A DNA stretch of 64,000 bases from Enchytraeus crypticus (GCA_905160935.1 CAJHZI010000533.1:1764001-1828000), one strand, 5' to 3'; shown: positions 1 through 11,231, counted from the first letter of the stretch. Notes: generated by a model not told the origin, from the sequence alone. Made by a program: numbers and translations.

Positions 1-283
1 TTGTTAAATTCCTCATTCGATGGATCTCACATATTTTGACACTACAGCGACCCAACAAGTTAGTTTAACATTTGAAACATATTGCGAAACCGAACGTAAA
101 GCATTCTCGTAACACGAGAGCCATTGTAATATTGTGATCGTCGATGTTTCAATTTTAATAAAATTTGGTTCATAAAGTAAATGTTCACAATTATTTTTAT
201 GTTACAGAAAATTCATTAGTCTAGCAATGGCTATGTAGGAAACTGATGTAATAAGTTTCAATATACTGTTAGTCTTGCCAGAT

Positions 284-494
284 CACATTTGTACCCAAGC
301 ATATCTGTGCCCGAGCAAATCTGTACCTGAGAAAATCTGTACATGATCATATCTGTACCTGAGCATATCTGTACCTGAGCATATCTGTGCCTGAGCATAT
401 CTGTACCTGAACATATCTGTACCTGAGCATATCTGTACCTGAGCATATCTGTACCTGAGCATATCTGTACCTCAACATATTTGTACCCAAGCAT
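284..494. repeat. Minisatellite, 18-bp unit, about 12 copies
   Basis: An 18-bp unit close to catatctgtacctgagca is repeated head to tail about twelve times with scattered substitutions. It can be read through without stops on the minus strand, but that only reflects a unit length divisible by three; the product would be a monotonous repeat with no gene-like features. Confidence 0.9.
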
Positions 495-699
495 TGGTTC
501 TGCGTTTAATTATTGACATAAAAGTCCAAACACAGAAAATGTTACAGTTACAATTGAAGTCACTTGATGCAGAGTTTGCAGAAGGATCAAAGGCAGCAGA
601 GCAAGAAAGCTTACCCTTATGCTTCCTGTGCTGCTCATCTGGACTTTAATACATGGCCACATTAGCACGACCACATATATTAATAGACAGGCGTTATAT

Positions 700-713
700 A
701 CATATATACATTG

Positions 714-757
<44 letters not shown>

Positions 758-854
758 TGAATTGTATATATATATATATAGATATGTCTATATATTATAT
801 ATATATATATATAATATATTCATAGTATTATATATACATACACACACATGTATA

Positions 855-950
<96 letters not shown>
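700..950. repeat. Compound (TA)n/(CT)n microsatellite
   Basis: Several (TA)n blocks (about 718-755, 762-780, 796-812) are followed by (CT)n at about 858-895 and an uninterrupted (TA)n to 949. Short ORFs here encode only YIYI and SLSL runs. Confidence 0.95.
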
Positions 951-952
<2 letters not shown>

Positions 953-1564
953 TATAGAAAATTAAAGGCTGTAAACAAAAAACCTTACACAAGAAGACAA
1001 GAAGACAACCAACTAAAAACAGAAAAGGCAAAGGAAAAAACTGTTGATACTTACTAAAACAAAAAACTAAAATCGTTCAGTTAAAAAGGAACAATGCTTT
1101 TAAAAGTTATTTTTTAGTTGTTTAATGCTTAACTTTATCCACTCACTCTCTTACGTGGATTATTTTCCCATGGATTGATATTTTTGTCGCAGTTGCTCGA
1201 GTCACATTTCAACACATATAGGGCGGTAGTTATTAGCCGGTCAGATACGCATTACGTGTCACATTTTATTAATTAAAGACATCTTATAGAGGCGTCGACT
1301 TCATCAAGCTTTCCAGCAGAACCCTGCTAAAATCACTTTTCACATAATTTATGTGATATTTTATCGGTTGAGATATGTGAAGCCGATTTTAGAATGTTGC
1401 TGCGCCTAAAGAGGTTACGATATGAAGGATGAGGCCATGCCATCATTTGAGTGAATTATCCGCCATTAACGAGATTTTAACATAATTCACAACGAATGGA
1501 AAGTTCATTCGATCAGAAACTTCATGTGACCCTATGCACATGTATGAGAACGTAATATTAACGA
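951..1564. other. No recognisable gene
   Basis: AT-rich sequence between the microsatellite and the LINE fragment. No coding, RNA or repeat signature was recognised. Part may be upstream sequence of the LINE that I cannot translate convincingly. Confidence 0.4.
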
Positions 1565-2848
1565 GTGGAAAGTTATTTTAAAGCACTTAACAGGATCAGC
1601 GAAACTTTACAATGCACCTACATGTATCATTCTGTCTAAACTATTTTATATAATCACCAGGTTAGGATATGTACCGAACCAATTTGGAAGGGGAATACTT
1701 ATTCCTATACAAAAAGATACTAGTATTAAAGGTTTGCAAAAATAGATAATTTTCGTAGAATAACATTGAGTCCAATAATTTCCAAAGTTTTTGAACATAG
1801 CATACTCTTTCTGTTTGGCAAATATTTCAATTCAAATGATAGGCAGTTTGGTTTCAAAAAGAATCATGGGTGTACCAATGCAATTTTTTGTGTAAGGAAT
1901 GTTATAGACTATTTTGTGGAGAATGATTCCACAGTTAATTTGTGCTGTCTAGATATTTCAAAGGCATTTGATCGAGTTAATCACTATTGTTTGTTTTATA
2001 AATTGCTACAATTAAATATAACTCTATATATAATAGACGTCTTAATAAATTGGTACTCGAAATTATTTTCGAATGTAAGATGGGGTATTGCGATATCTGA
2101 AGAATTTAAGATATCATGTGGTGTTAGACAAGGTGGTGTATTATCACCTACATTATTCTGTATCTATTTGGACAATCTTCTTTCACAGTTATCCAAATAT
2201 GGATGTACACTTAATAATATATCATATGGTTCATTCATGTATGCAGACGATTTAGTACTCTTAGCACCTACGGTGGCGGAACTTCAACGTATGGTATTGG
2301 TATGCTGTGCTGAGCTTGATGCAATAAATCTGAAGCTTAATACAAATAAATCGTACTGTATTAGAATTGGCAAAAGATTTTTTGTCGATTGTCCAAATAT
2401 ACGTATATGTAGTGACAATAGTGTAATTGCTTGGTCTAAGGAAGCTAGATATCTTGGTATAGTCATTGAAAGCAGAAGACGATTTAAAGTATCCTTTACA
2501 CATGTTAAATGTAAGTTTTTTGCAGCTTTCAATGCACTATATTCTAAGTTAGGCAGATTGCCTGATATAAATGTCACTATTCATTTAATAGAATCAATAG
2601 CTGTGCCTAATCTGTTATATGCTCTTGAAGCGCTAAATTTAAATAAATCGGAAATTAAGAGCTTAGAATTTACTTTCAATAAGGCTTTATTTAAACTATT
2701 TCAGGTATCTAGTATGAATGATTTGCTGTTTTGCATGAATATATTTAACATCCATGGAATAAAAGATAAATATCAGTTGAGAAAAGACAGATTTATGTCA
2801 ACGCTGAAGACAATAAATAATATCAATTTACGCAATTTGGTTCATTAA
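1565..2848 (+). pseudogene. LINE reverse transcriptase, frameshifted fragment
   Basis: The main open frame (1730-2848) carries the RT landmarks in order: ITLSPIISKVFE, then LDISKAFDRVNH (first catalytic Asp), GVRQGGVLSPTLFCIYL, and the catalytic box MYADDLVLLAP at about 2237-2269, with YADD at 2240-2251. A thumb-like region follows, to a TAA at 2846-2848. Upstream, the family-typical LGYVPNQFGRGILIPIQKD (about 1663-1719) lies in another frame; the two join if one base was lost near the A-run at 1738-1742. The main frame has no ATG near its start and opens on TTG at 1766, so it is a broken domain, not a complete protein. It would have copied element RNA into DNA at nicked target sites. Confidence 0.85.
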
Positions 2849-2970
2849 CAGCGCTCCCTACATGAATTCATGTATTTATTCGTTGTTTTTCTCTTATGTG
2901 TTGTAATGTGCACCATGTTAGTTTGTCACTTTTGTACTGATTTGCTGCCTTTTGGTGAAAAATAAAGATT
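1565..2970 (+). mobile_element. Non-LTR retrotransposon (LINE), 3' part
   Basis: This holds most of a LINE reverse-transcriptase region followed by a short AT-rich 3' tail that ends near an aataaagattgatata sequence. No endonuclease domain is visible upstream, so the copy is probably 5'-truncated, as is usual for LINEs made by target-primed reverse transcription. LINE 3' ends near 40.7-41.1 kb and 47.3-47.7 kb share the ATTG-rich tail style. Exact ends and clade (Jockey/CR1-like or other) are not determined. Confidence 0.75.
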
Positions 2971-4030
2971 GATATAATCGATAAATAGACACAATATTAT
3001 TATATTTAAAAAATTGACGCATACAATATTTAATTTTGATTTATCTTTCTCTCACAAACTAGTAATACAGTAGTAAACTAATAATAATATTATAATATTA
3101 TTAATTATAATAGTAATAAATAATACAAATTAAATACTAATCAGTCAAACTAATAGGGCCAACATGCAAATATTAGGCCATCAAAGAGAGTGCATGATCC
3201 CCTATATTAACTAATTGTAACTAGTTGACCACCTAGTTACCAATCACCTAGTGTATAATCGTCCTATAAGTTCAAACGAAAATAAAAAACAAGAAGAGAA
3301 AATAATAATTAACTCATATAGACGTAAAATACAACAAAGCAGTAAAGTAGTATATGAAAGGTCTCTGGTACTACGGCAGACATGAAACTGACGTTAAATC
3401 TGTTTTCATTTTTTCTAACTTAATTGCAACAGACTCGATGTCATCTTAAATCAAAATCACGCGGAAACTTGAACTGTATCGATTTCAAGCCGAACACTTA
3501 TGGACGTTTATAACAAGTTGTAGGCTAATCTAACAGACGCTGTTCTTCATCAAAGGCATTGACTGATAGCTCGCGGATATTTCATTAATAAATTAGATCT
3601 TGTTTATCGAAGATAATTGATTTGCATGAAAGACGATCAAAGAGAAGCTCTAACCGTACATCGAGATATCAACAAAACGCTGAAACACCAACATAACGAC
3701 CGTCAGTGTCAAATCAACAACAGCTACAGGAGGGTTAAATGGAAATATCAGAACCGTAAAGTCATCGACCCTGAGTGTTTAGAGGTTATGTGTGTAAACA
3801 TTAGCTGCCAGAGACAAAGTAAAAGCTGTGAAATGATTAATTTATTATAAATAAAGTCTGTTCAGTGATGTTACAATCATCCATGACAATACAGAATTAA
3901 CAGAACCCTCCCCGACGTGATTAGGTTTGCGACAGTGTGATTTTAACATGAAAAGGTGTAGAAATCATATAGTTTGTAATGCTTTGATTGTGTTTTGTCT
4001 GGGACACTGAATAATAGCCCAACAGTATGC
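2971..4030. other. AT-rich intergenic, no gene seen
   Basis: Very AT-rich stretch with short ATT/AAT-rich runs around 3060-3140. A 77-codon open frame at 3617-3850 has no recognisable domain and unremarkable composition, and I do not call it a gene. Confidence 0.5.
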
Positions 4031-4301
4031 TGTGTGTGTTGTAAGAGGTAACTGAGCAAGGACTGAGGAAGGCAAAGGGACACCACCTCAGAAGCCATAT
4101 TTTCCCAAGCTATAGGTCTAATTAAGGTGATGATAAAGCAGAGCCCTTTATGAAGGGATTAACAATCTATAAAGTGATCTATATATCCTATATAGAAGGA
4201 GTTTGAAAGTTGCACGTGCTTATGTATGTGGCCTGGACCTGCCACTAGGCAGAACACTAGAGAGATAGATAGATAGATATAGAAAGAGAGAGAGAAAGAG
4301 A
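4031..4301 (+). mobile_element. SINE-like repeat family B, (GATA/GA)n tail
   Basis: This is one of about a dozen related copies in the window. The family reads, in order: GTAAGAGGCGACTAA-like head, CTGAGGAAGGCAAAG, TTTTCCCAAGCTATAGG, GAAGGGATTAAC, GGACCTGCCACTAGGCAG, then a (GA)n or (GATA)n tail. This copy keeps all blocks, with tail gatagatagatagata then gagaga. No ORF. The dispersed copies and simple-sequence tail fit a non-autonomous retroposon. Confidence 0.7.
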
Positions 4302-4381
4302 TTACAGATATAAAGATCTTTTGCACGAATTATTGTTTGTCTCATTAGTTAATTTGCAAAACAAAATAAATCAATTGATAT

Positions 4382-4500
4382 CGTTTCAGATCTATCGATG
4401 GACGGCCCAGGTGGTAGCATCCGGGTGCGATAAGTAGGTGGACGTAGGTTCAAATATTCAGCGGGACACAGTCTGTGTCAGTTTTCTTACTGAATCTTAA
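4382..4500 (+). repeat. tRNA-like repeat fragment (low confidence)
   Basis: An A-box-like ggcccaggtggtagcatcc is followed about 30 bases later by a B-box-like aggttcaaatattc, the spacing of a tRNA-derived SINE head. Only one copy was noticed, and no tRNA cloverleaf with intact stems was built. Confidence 0.3.
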
Positions 4501-4561
4501 TCTGTCTGCTTTATAGGCCTACTATTACAAGCGAACTTAATTAATTAGCGACTAATACAAT

Positions 4562-4800
4562 ATACAACACTGTCACTGATAAGAATGATAAAACTCTACA
4601 ACACTGTCACTGATAAGAATGATAAGACTCGACAGCACTATCACTGATAAGAATAAGACTCTACAACACGCTCACTGATAAGAATGATAAGACACTACAA
4701 CATCCTCACTCATAAGAATGATTAGACTATACAAAACGCTCATTTATAAGAATGATAAGACACTACAACACTATCACTGATAAGAATGATAAGACGCTCA
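4562..4800. repeat. Minisatellite, unit about 37 bp, six to seven copies
   Basis: Each unit contains cactgataagaatgataag followed by an acactacaacac-like stretch. Copies are imperfect in both sequence and length (for instance a shortened one near 4645), so the array is old or evolving freely. Confidence 0.85.
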
Positions 4801-5065
4801 GTAAGGATCCACCTCTCTCGTATATCTTGTAACGTAGCACGTTTTCTCTCGCTATCTCGCATTCATCTCGAGGAAGTTAATTAATAATTAATGAAGACTG
4901 TCGTATCCACTTGCTCCTCTCATTCGATAGCGTAATCGAAGCCTAATTCTAACGAGCCAGGAAGCTAATTGACTGCCGGGTGTCTGTGACTGGCTGATTA
5001 ATCGCCTCCCCATCAGATGATAATCAGTCCTAGTTACAGCTGATCACCGGCCTGCAGGGGCGGGA

Positions 5066-5194
5066 TGGTAAAGCTAATGTTAACGTCAGTTTCCTCACTC
5101 GAAAGCGATGTCAGTGACGGGAGAGCCAAGGAATTGAACCCCGCACATATTGATCCGCGGTCGAGTATTTTACCGACATCGCCACTGGGTCCTG
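5066..5194 (-). mobile_element. SINE-A (tRNA-derived), copy 1
   Basis: Read on the minus strand, family A begins ggagccagtggcgaagtcgg, whose TGGCGAAGTCGG resembles a pol III A box. It then has GGGGTTCAAATCC, matching a tRNA B box, and ends in a tail with gtcactgacatcgctttcg and cgttaaccttagc. About 14 copies occur in the window. This copy has ggaattgaacccc (minus: GGGGTTCAATTCC) as its B box. Confidence 0.85.
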
Positions 5195-5650
5195 TCTAGA
5201 TGAACAAAGGTCAGACGAATTTAGGGTGATTTTAACGGGATAAGATAGAATCTGCTAGATTTATGCCTTTGACATAATCATACTATCAGTAAATAGTCAA
5301 ATATTTGAATACATATTCCATCACAAACATTTTGAGTACATAATGTTTGAGTATATAATCTAATTTGAATAAATATTATTGTAAATAAATTTATAAGACT
5401 TATACGTTAATTGTTTTAAGAAACTCATAGCCTCAATAGTTTATAGCGTAGTAAAATTATATATTTATTCATACTGAAAAAAGGTAATAGGCTGGCCTAG
5501 TTAGATGGTAGGTCCAAAAAGCCTTTTTCTTCACTCGACTTTTTCTTACGCGTGTTATTTTAATAGTACACGATAAATGATCTCAGCTAATTAATTTAAA
5601 TATCAAGAAATAGAATAAATAAGTTCCTTTTAAATGCTGCAGTTTACGCA

Positions 5651-5775
5651 AAAGGATAATGTTAACGTTAGTTTCTTCACTCGAAAGCGATGTCAGTGAC
5701 GGGCGAGACCAAGATTTGAACGCCACATCATCTGATCCGCTGTCGGATATCTTACCGACATCGGCACTGGCTCCA
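5651..5775 (-). mobile_element. SINE-A copy 2
   Basis: Full-length but diverged SINE-A member. The B box has decayed (minus strand GGCGTTCAAATCT) and the 3' tail carries an aaaggat sequence before the TTAACGTTAG block. Confidence 0.8.
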
Positions 5776-5885
5776 ACGGATTGGACGTAACTAACTACTA
5801 AAAATGATTCCCTTTCTAGATTTAGTCAAAACTTTAAAACAAATGAAGTTCGGTAAGTCTAGACTAATAGCTCCGGTGAGTGAAC

Positions 5886-6260
5886 CTGGAGACGACCTGA
5901 AGACGACCTGAAGACAAAATGAAGACAAAATGAAGACGACCTGAAGACAAAATGAAGGCGACCTGAAGACAAAATGAAGACGACCTGAAGACAAATTGAA
6001 GACGACCTGAAGACAAAATGAAGAAGACCTGAAGACGACCTGAAGACAAAATGAAGACGACCTGAAGACAAAATGAAGACGACATGAAGGCGACTTGAAG
6101 ACAAAATGAAGACGACATGAAGACGACCTGAAGACGACCTGAAGACAAAATGAAGACGACCTGAAGACAAAATGAAGACGACCTGAAGACAAAATGAAGA
6201 CGACGTGAAGACGACTTGAAGTCAAAATGAAGACGACCTAAAACGACCTGAAGACGACCT
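5886..6260. repeat. Minisatellite of 11-bp alternating units
   Basis: About 34 units alternate irregularly between gacctgaagac and aaaatgaagac. Because 11 is not a multiple of three, all minus-strand frames read through for a while, giving overlapping FCLQVVF-type repeat ORFs that are not genes. The array runs straight into the hairpin module at 6261. Confidence 0.9.
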
Positions 6261-6419
6261 CTTATCTTTTCACGATCAGCTTAATAATTGAAAACTATAA
6301 TGTATTGTTTACAATATCTTATTGTAACTAGATACTGTATATTCCTGCATAAAAAACATAACAATAGTAGCGCGATTAAAAACTGCGCTGCCTTAATCTA
6401 AGAATATAGGTAATTATAA
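6261..6419 (+). repeat. Hairpin-bearing repeat module, copy 1
   Basis: Closely similar over its length to 8850-9013: shared blocks are cagcttaataattgaaaact, atcttattgtaactagatac, and a 3' gcgcgattaaaaactgcgc stem-loop followed by ataggtaattata. The outer part of the left hairpin arm is missing here, so the stem is shorter than in copy 2. A minisatellite abuts it on the left. Confidence 0.7.
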
Positions 6420-6924
6420 GTCGCCCAAGGGAATTTAAATCCTAAAAACTTTGTGCCCTGCCTTGGTTTCATCCATCCTTCGATGAGCTCTAGAATTGCT
6501 CTGAAAGAAATTGGCCCCATATGGAGCTAGTCAGCAGTCAGGCCATATAAAAACTGGACTCAATTAGGTTAGACTAATTTCAAGGATTTGCACATCGCAC
6601 GGATGAAGATTAATGGGATGTCAATAGTTCGAATAATTCAATTAGGAAACAAATAAATTAAATCCATCAGGAAATTAAGGCAATTCAGTCGGTCAGTCTT
6701 TTAATTCCTATGCAAATTAGTAGCCCGGAAAATATTGTGATGATAACATTAAAAATCAAATTTTTAACTTGTGTTTTTTTTTCTGTCTTCATAAATGGCT
6801 AAAGCAAATGTTTGCAGAATGTCGATACTTTTGTGCTGCCATAATTCTTCGCTTATTAACTTAATCAGATAAAATGTGCTTTAGGAGCTCAAGAGGAAAT
6901 TTGCTAATGGGCCTACATATTATA

Positions 6925-7057
6925 GCTGGTAAAGCTAAGGTTAACGTCAGTTTCGTCACTCGAAAGCAATGTCAGTGACGGGAGAGCTCAGGATTTGAAC
7001 CCCGCACCATCTGATCCGCAGTTGAGTATCTCATTGATATCGCCACTGGCTACAGCC
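6925..7057 (-). mobile_element. SINE-A copy 3
   Basis: Good full-length member with B box GGGGTTCAAATCC on the minus strand and tail with cgttaaccttagc. The A-box region has changes (cgatatcaatgag). Confidence 0.85.
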
Positions 7058-7560
7058 AGTGATTATGTCGTATGATTAAACGTTTGCATTAAAGTTTTAG
7101 TAAAATTTATCTTAAAGAATTATTTATACGCAATGCAATAAATAAAGCTTTATATTTTCTGTTTCCTTAACTAATGGACACTTTAAATACATTTGCTCAT
7201 TAGTGTTCGATGATTAGAAGAATCTACTAATCTATGATTAGAAGATGCCATGCGGACAAAATTTAATTTTCTTCAAGAAATAAAATATTTGATATCACGT
7301 TATCTGCAAACTTGCAAAGCGGTATTATCTCATTTGAAATGATATTATCACGAGCGTTATCTCATGATGTGAAATGTTAATTAGATAAGTCGCTAAGATT
7401 AATAAGATTACGAAAGTAGGCGTAGTTATACGTGGTAAGCAGATGCTTAGAAGGCGGAATTGCTGCATCTAGAGCAATAGTAACATGATATTGTAGGTGT
7501 TGCACATAACATATTTGCAGGTGTTATTTTGAAGCAATATATATGTATATAATGTAGGCC
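7058..7560. other. No gene seen
   Basis: AT-rich unique-looking DNA between a SINE and a microsatellite. No coding or RNA signature. Confidence 0.4.
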
Positions 7561-7581
7561 TATACACACATACACACACAC

Positions 7582-7653
<72 letters not shown>

Positions 7654-7669
7654 ATATATACATGTATAT

Positions 7670-7701
<32 letters not shown>

Positions 7702-7735
7702 AGACATGTATATATACATGTACATATATGCAGGC
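7561..7735. repeat. (CA)n/(TA)n microsatellite with tacatgta interruptions
   Basis: ACAC-rich sequence changes into a long (TA)n tract interrupted several times by acatgta. The overlapping YIYIYI ORFs on the minus strand are by-products. Confidence 0.95.
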
Positions 7736-7998
7736 TACTATATGTTGGTGTTCCTTTGTATACACGTAAACTCCGATTGTCATAAAAGAGACGATTAAGC
7801 AGACCCTTATGGCCGTATTCACTAGAGAGATAATCAGTTGGTTAAACCACGACACACGCGAAAACTATTGAGTAGTACAATTTGGTTAGAAGGGCAGTGG
7901 TAAATTAAATGATAGTGCTTTCAGTTTCAAAGTAATATTATACTGTAAGCTGTCGTAGCCGTTCTATGTTATGTAGAAGTTACCAAAAATATAAGTGC

Positions 7999-7999
7999 T

Positions 8000-8064
<65 letters not shown>
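7999..8064. repeat. (GA)n microsatellite
   Basis: About 30 uninterrupted GA units. Several (GA)n tracts elsewhere are tails of family-B repeats, but no family-B body is recognisable beside this one. Confidence 0.95.
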
Positions 8065-8066
<2 letters not shown>

Positions 8067-8765
8067 GAAATTCACTTCTAATCAGTGGATGCATTAACCA
8101 ACAGTAATTTATAAAGACTTTGTGATGGAATTAAGTGTTGTACATGGTTTTTTGATGGAGAGCATAACTATCTTAGTGTTTTTGATAGCAGATTGGGGTC
8201 ATAAAGAAAGAGTATAGTTATATAACTCTAAGCATTACATACTGTATCTAATCATAACCTATTTAACCGCTAGTTGTTGATTTCTGTAATATTGGAAGCA
8301 TGCATACACTTTTTGTGTTACTCTTATTTGCTGTTTTCCTGATTGGTCAATGGTTCCTTTTAAGAAATGTTCAATGTGAGCAGAATCTCAGGTGCTACAC
8401 CGGCTCACAGCGGTTGGGTTTAGTATTGGCAGCCCCGAGATTTGAATCGTGGACTTTCAGTCCCCAGCACCACAGATAAATCTAAATATTCGCTAGCACA
8501 TATGGTTATTCTGCGCACATTCATCTGACACCTAAATATAAATCTTATATCAATATTGTCTAATAGTGTGACGTTCCATGTAATATGTTGAAACTAAACC
8601 TGTATGGTGTCACATAGGAGCATAAGCCTCATAGCATCACATGATTTGATCCGTTAAATGACAACATTAGGTTAATGCAGATATTCTTTTCGTTGACACT
8701 TTTCAGAAAATTCAACTCGTGATTTTCTGAGTTGACTTATTATCGTCAAATTTACGGGTCACCGG

Positions 8766-8833
8766 TGACACTTACATCGTGAGACACTTACATCGTAAGA
8801 CACTTACATCGTAAGACACTTACATCGTAAGAC
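8766..8833. repeat. Minisatellite, 16-bp unit, four copies
   Basis: The unit gacacttacatcgtaa is repeated four times, the first copy with a G variant. It lies just left of the second hairpin module, mirroring the arrangement at 5886-6419. Confidence 0.9.
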
Positions 8834-8849
8834 AATGAAAAATCTTCAC

Positions 8850-9013
8850 TTTTCTTTCACGGTCAGCTTAATAATTGAAAACTATACTGTACTGCACAAT
8901 ATCTTATTATAACTAGATACTGTATATTACCGCATAAAACATAACAATAGTAGATTATGGCAGCGCGATTAAAAACTGCGCTGCCATAATCTAATAATAT
9001 AGGTAATTATAAT
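8850..9013 (+). repeat. Hairpin-bearing repeat module, copy 2
   Basis: Homologous to 6261-6419. Its 3' end has a perfect 15-bp inverted repeat: agattatggcagcgc at 8952-8966 and gcgctgccataatct at 8978-8992, around an 11-base loop. A hairpin close to a fixed 3' end next to a variable tandem array is reminiscent of Helitron/Helentron-derived non-autonomous elements, but no terminal signature was proved. Confidence 0.7.
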
Positions 9014-10197
9014 TATTGCCGTTGTATAGGAGTGTACCTCTAAGTTGATGACAATTTTATTCAAATTTACGTTCAGCATTTTCCCGTATGTATTCCATGT
9101 TTATGTTGATTTTCTGTATTTGTTTGACTTTTTTTCTACTGTCATGAATTGATGAAATAGAGATTATAGGCCTATAGCATCAGGATAATTACTATTTCGT
9201 TTTAGTATAAATTTTTTACACAGTAATAAAACTACTTGTAGAATCATTAAAGACTGTTAAAAGTTGTATACCTTTAAATTGTGTGCTGTTATTTTGTTTA
9301 TGCACCTCAGTGACTGATTAACTATAACTACTATCCATCCTACTCTAAAGCGTCCTTTTCACTCAAAGCACTGCTCTATTAAATTTGTTCACTATGAGCA
9401 ATTACTATAGTAAAGGGTCAAATCATGTTAGATTTAATTTTAAATTGCAATGTTATGTTGTGTTGAAGGCTTTCGCAGTCTTCTTTCTTCGTTTCTTTGA
9501 TTCAATGAAAAGGATCATTTAGCTAAAAAATGGACAAATTTTAAGACCAAATTTTGTTAAGAACCAAAAGAAAATACTGATGCACAGTTATGTTATTTTA
9601 TATCTTGAAATGTTTTGTTTATTTCCGAGAGGGACTGTTGAACAGAACAAAGGTATCTTAGAGTGATCTTAGAGGTAATAATTCCAGGACAATTTTTTTA
9701 ATCATTTTGAGAAGTAGGCTGTTTCCTCAAACTAAATGCTAAATTAGTAAAGCTTTGAACTACAATAAATTTGTTTAAAGCTATTGTTCTATGAAGTAAC
9801 GTGCATGAAGCGTGAAACAAACCTTTACTGTACAAAATGTACTTGAACCTGCAGCCTGCAGGACACACAGAAAAGAGAAACAACACCCAAAACCAATTCC
9901 ATAATTATACATTCAGAGATAACGACAACACTTTATGGCAAAAAGCTCTGCATTAGATCTACTGATAATAAATCAACAAGTGAAGTCGGTAATATTCTGT
10001 AAACACATTATAGCGCAGTGTTATAAGTTGCACCGACCCTGTAAAGGCTGACCCACCGCGCCTGTCTGTCAGCGAGCTAAACCTGCAAGGAAGGCGGTGA
10101 ACTCACACACAGCACAGACTATAGCGGCGTAGAGGCGGACTGAGCTTTTCAACGCTTCAAAAGTTTAGTTCATCGAAAGAGTTTGAACGATCAAATC
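9014..10197. other. No gene seen
   Basis: AT-rich DNA. A 62-codon minus-strand frame at 9698-9886 has no domain or splice support. Nothing else is recognised. Confidence 0.45.
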
Positions 10198-10318
10198 TAA
10201 AAAAGCTAAGTTTTCCTCACTCGAAAGCGATGTCAGTGACGGGCGAGCCCAGGATTTGAATCCCGCACATACTGATCAACGGTCGAATATTTTATCGACA
10301 GCGCCACCGACTCCAGCC
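10198..10318 (-). mobile_element. SINE-A copy 4 (short tail)
   Basis: The body is intact, with B box GGGATTCAAATCC on the minus strand, but the tail lacks the TTAACGTCAG block, so this copy is slightly 3'-deleted. Confidence 0.8.
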
Positions 10319-10800
10319 GCAAAATTTTTATTGCCTCAATAAACACGGACGAGATTAGAGTCTTGAAATGATGGGAGCTAATTGAGGGCTTGAGTCTAGC
10401 CCCTGGGTATCTTATATAGGGGTTGAAATAGGTTGAAGTTGGGAGTCTGATGATAGAAATTGGAGGCTTAGCCCCCCCTTCCCATAATCTCGTCTCATAA
10501 TCCTTAGCTGAATTACTATACTGTAAATACTGTAAATGAAAAAACTTAAAAAGTATGGAAATATAGAAAATATTGGAATATAATAACGAAAATATTAAAT
10601 GCATACAAAGTATACCGAAAACCCTAACTTGGTTCATGTATTTACTGGAACGAGATCTTCTTGTAAAATATGTCTCAACGAAACAATGAACAATGTCATC
10701 ACTCATGCACTGACTTAAAACTGAAGCCCTATTGGCAATCCTGGATATGCAGTAATTATTGCAATTATTGTGCAGGCTCCAATACGAAACATATTTGATT
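10319..10800. other. No gene seen
   Basis: This lies inside a 209-codon minus-strand frame (10233-10862) that spans SINE-A, this stretch and the edge of a family-B repeat. The product is low-complexity and unlike any family I know, so the openness is taken as chance. Confidence 0.45.
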
Positions 10801-11125
10801 TTTCTCTTGTTAATTCTTCCAAGCGGCAGGTCCATGGTGCATAGTCTCAAGTCTGCTTTCACGCTCCATATAGATCAACAAATAAATCACTTCCAAAAAG
10901 GCTATGCCTTATCCATATCTTATGTGGCAATAATCAGTGGGTATCGCACTATGATACGACCACTGATTATTAGTTTTATTTTCATGTATCCCCGGAGAAT
11001 TTCGTAACGCAAACTGCGTCGTCGCTTATATGGCGAAGACGCTCCTATATATATGTAGCATATTGCTTGGGAAAAATATGGCTTGAGAGGTAGTTTCTCG
11101 ATGCCTTCTTCAGTTTAAGGTTTGT
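10801..11125 (-). mobile_element. SINE-like repeat family B, interrupted copy
   Basis: Family-B blocks occur in reverse order: aagcggcaggtccatgg, aagtctgctttcacgctcc, ctatgccttatcc, gcttgggaaaaatatggctt, cttcttcagttt. About 110 bases carrying a hairpin are inserted between cttatgt and tatatatgtagcat. Confidence 0.7.
10929..10971. repeat. Inverted repeat inside family-B copy
   Basis: aataatcagtgg and ccactgattatt form 12-bp perfect arms, with an inner gtatc/gatac stem. It lies in the segment that interrupts the surrounding repeat. Confidence 0.75.
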
Positions 11126-11231
11126 CACTTAACACGGGCTATTCGCTTAATAAATGAAAATATGAAATAAATTAAGTCAAGTATAAAATTTTATATATAA
11201 AATAAATGCAAATTTTTGTTTATCATCGCGT

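Noticed and set aside
4562..4800. Possible CRISPR-like direct repeats
   Set aside because: Units are contiguous and imperfect with no unique spacers; this is a minisatellite in animal DNA.
5791..6225. Overlapping repeat ORFs with FCLQVVF/SSGRLH repeats
   Set aside because: Produced by an 11-bp minisatellite; several frames are open because the unit carries no stops on that strand.
8383..8470. Possible tRNA gene
   Set aside because: A weak B-box-like cgattcaaatctcgg on the minus strand, but no A box at the right distance and no acceptor stem.
10233..10862. 209-codon minus-strand ORF
   Set aside because: It runs through SINE-A, plain intergenic DNA and a family-B repeat. No domain, no splice context, and low-complexity aromatic-rich stretches.
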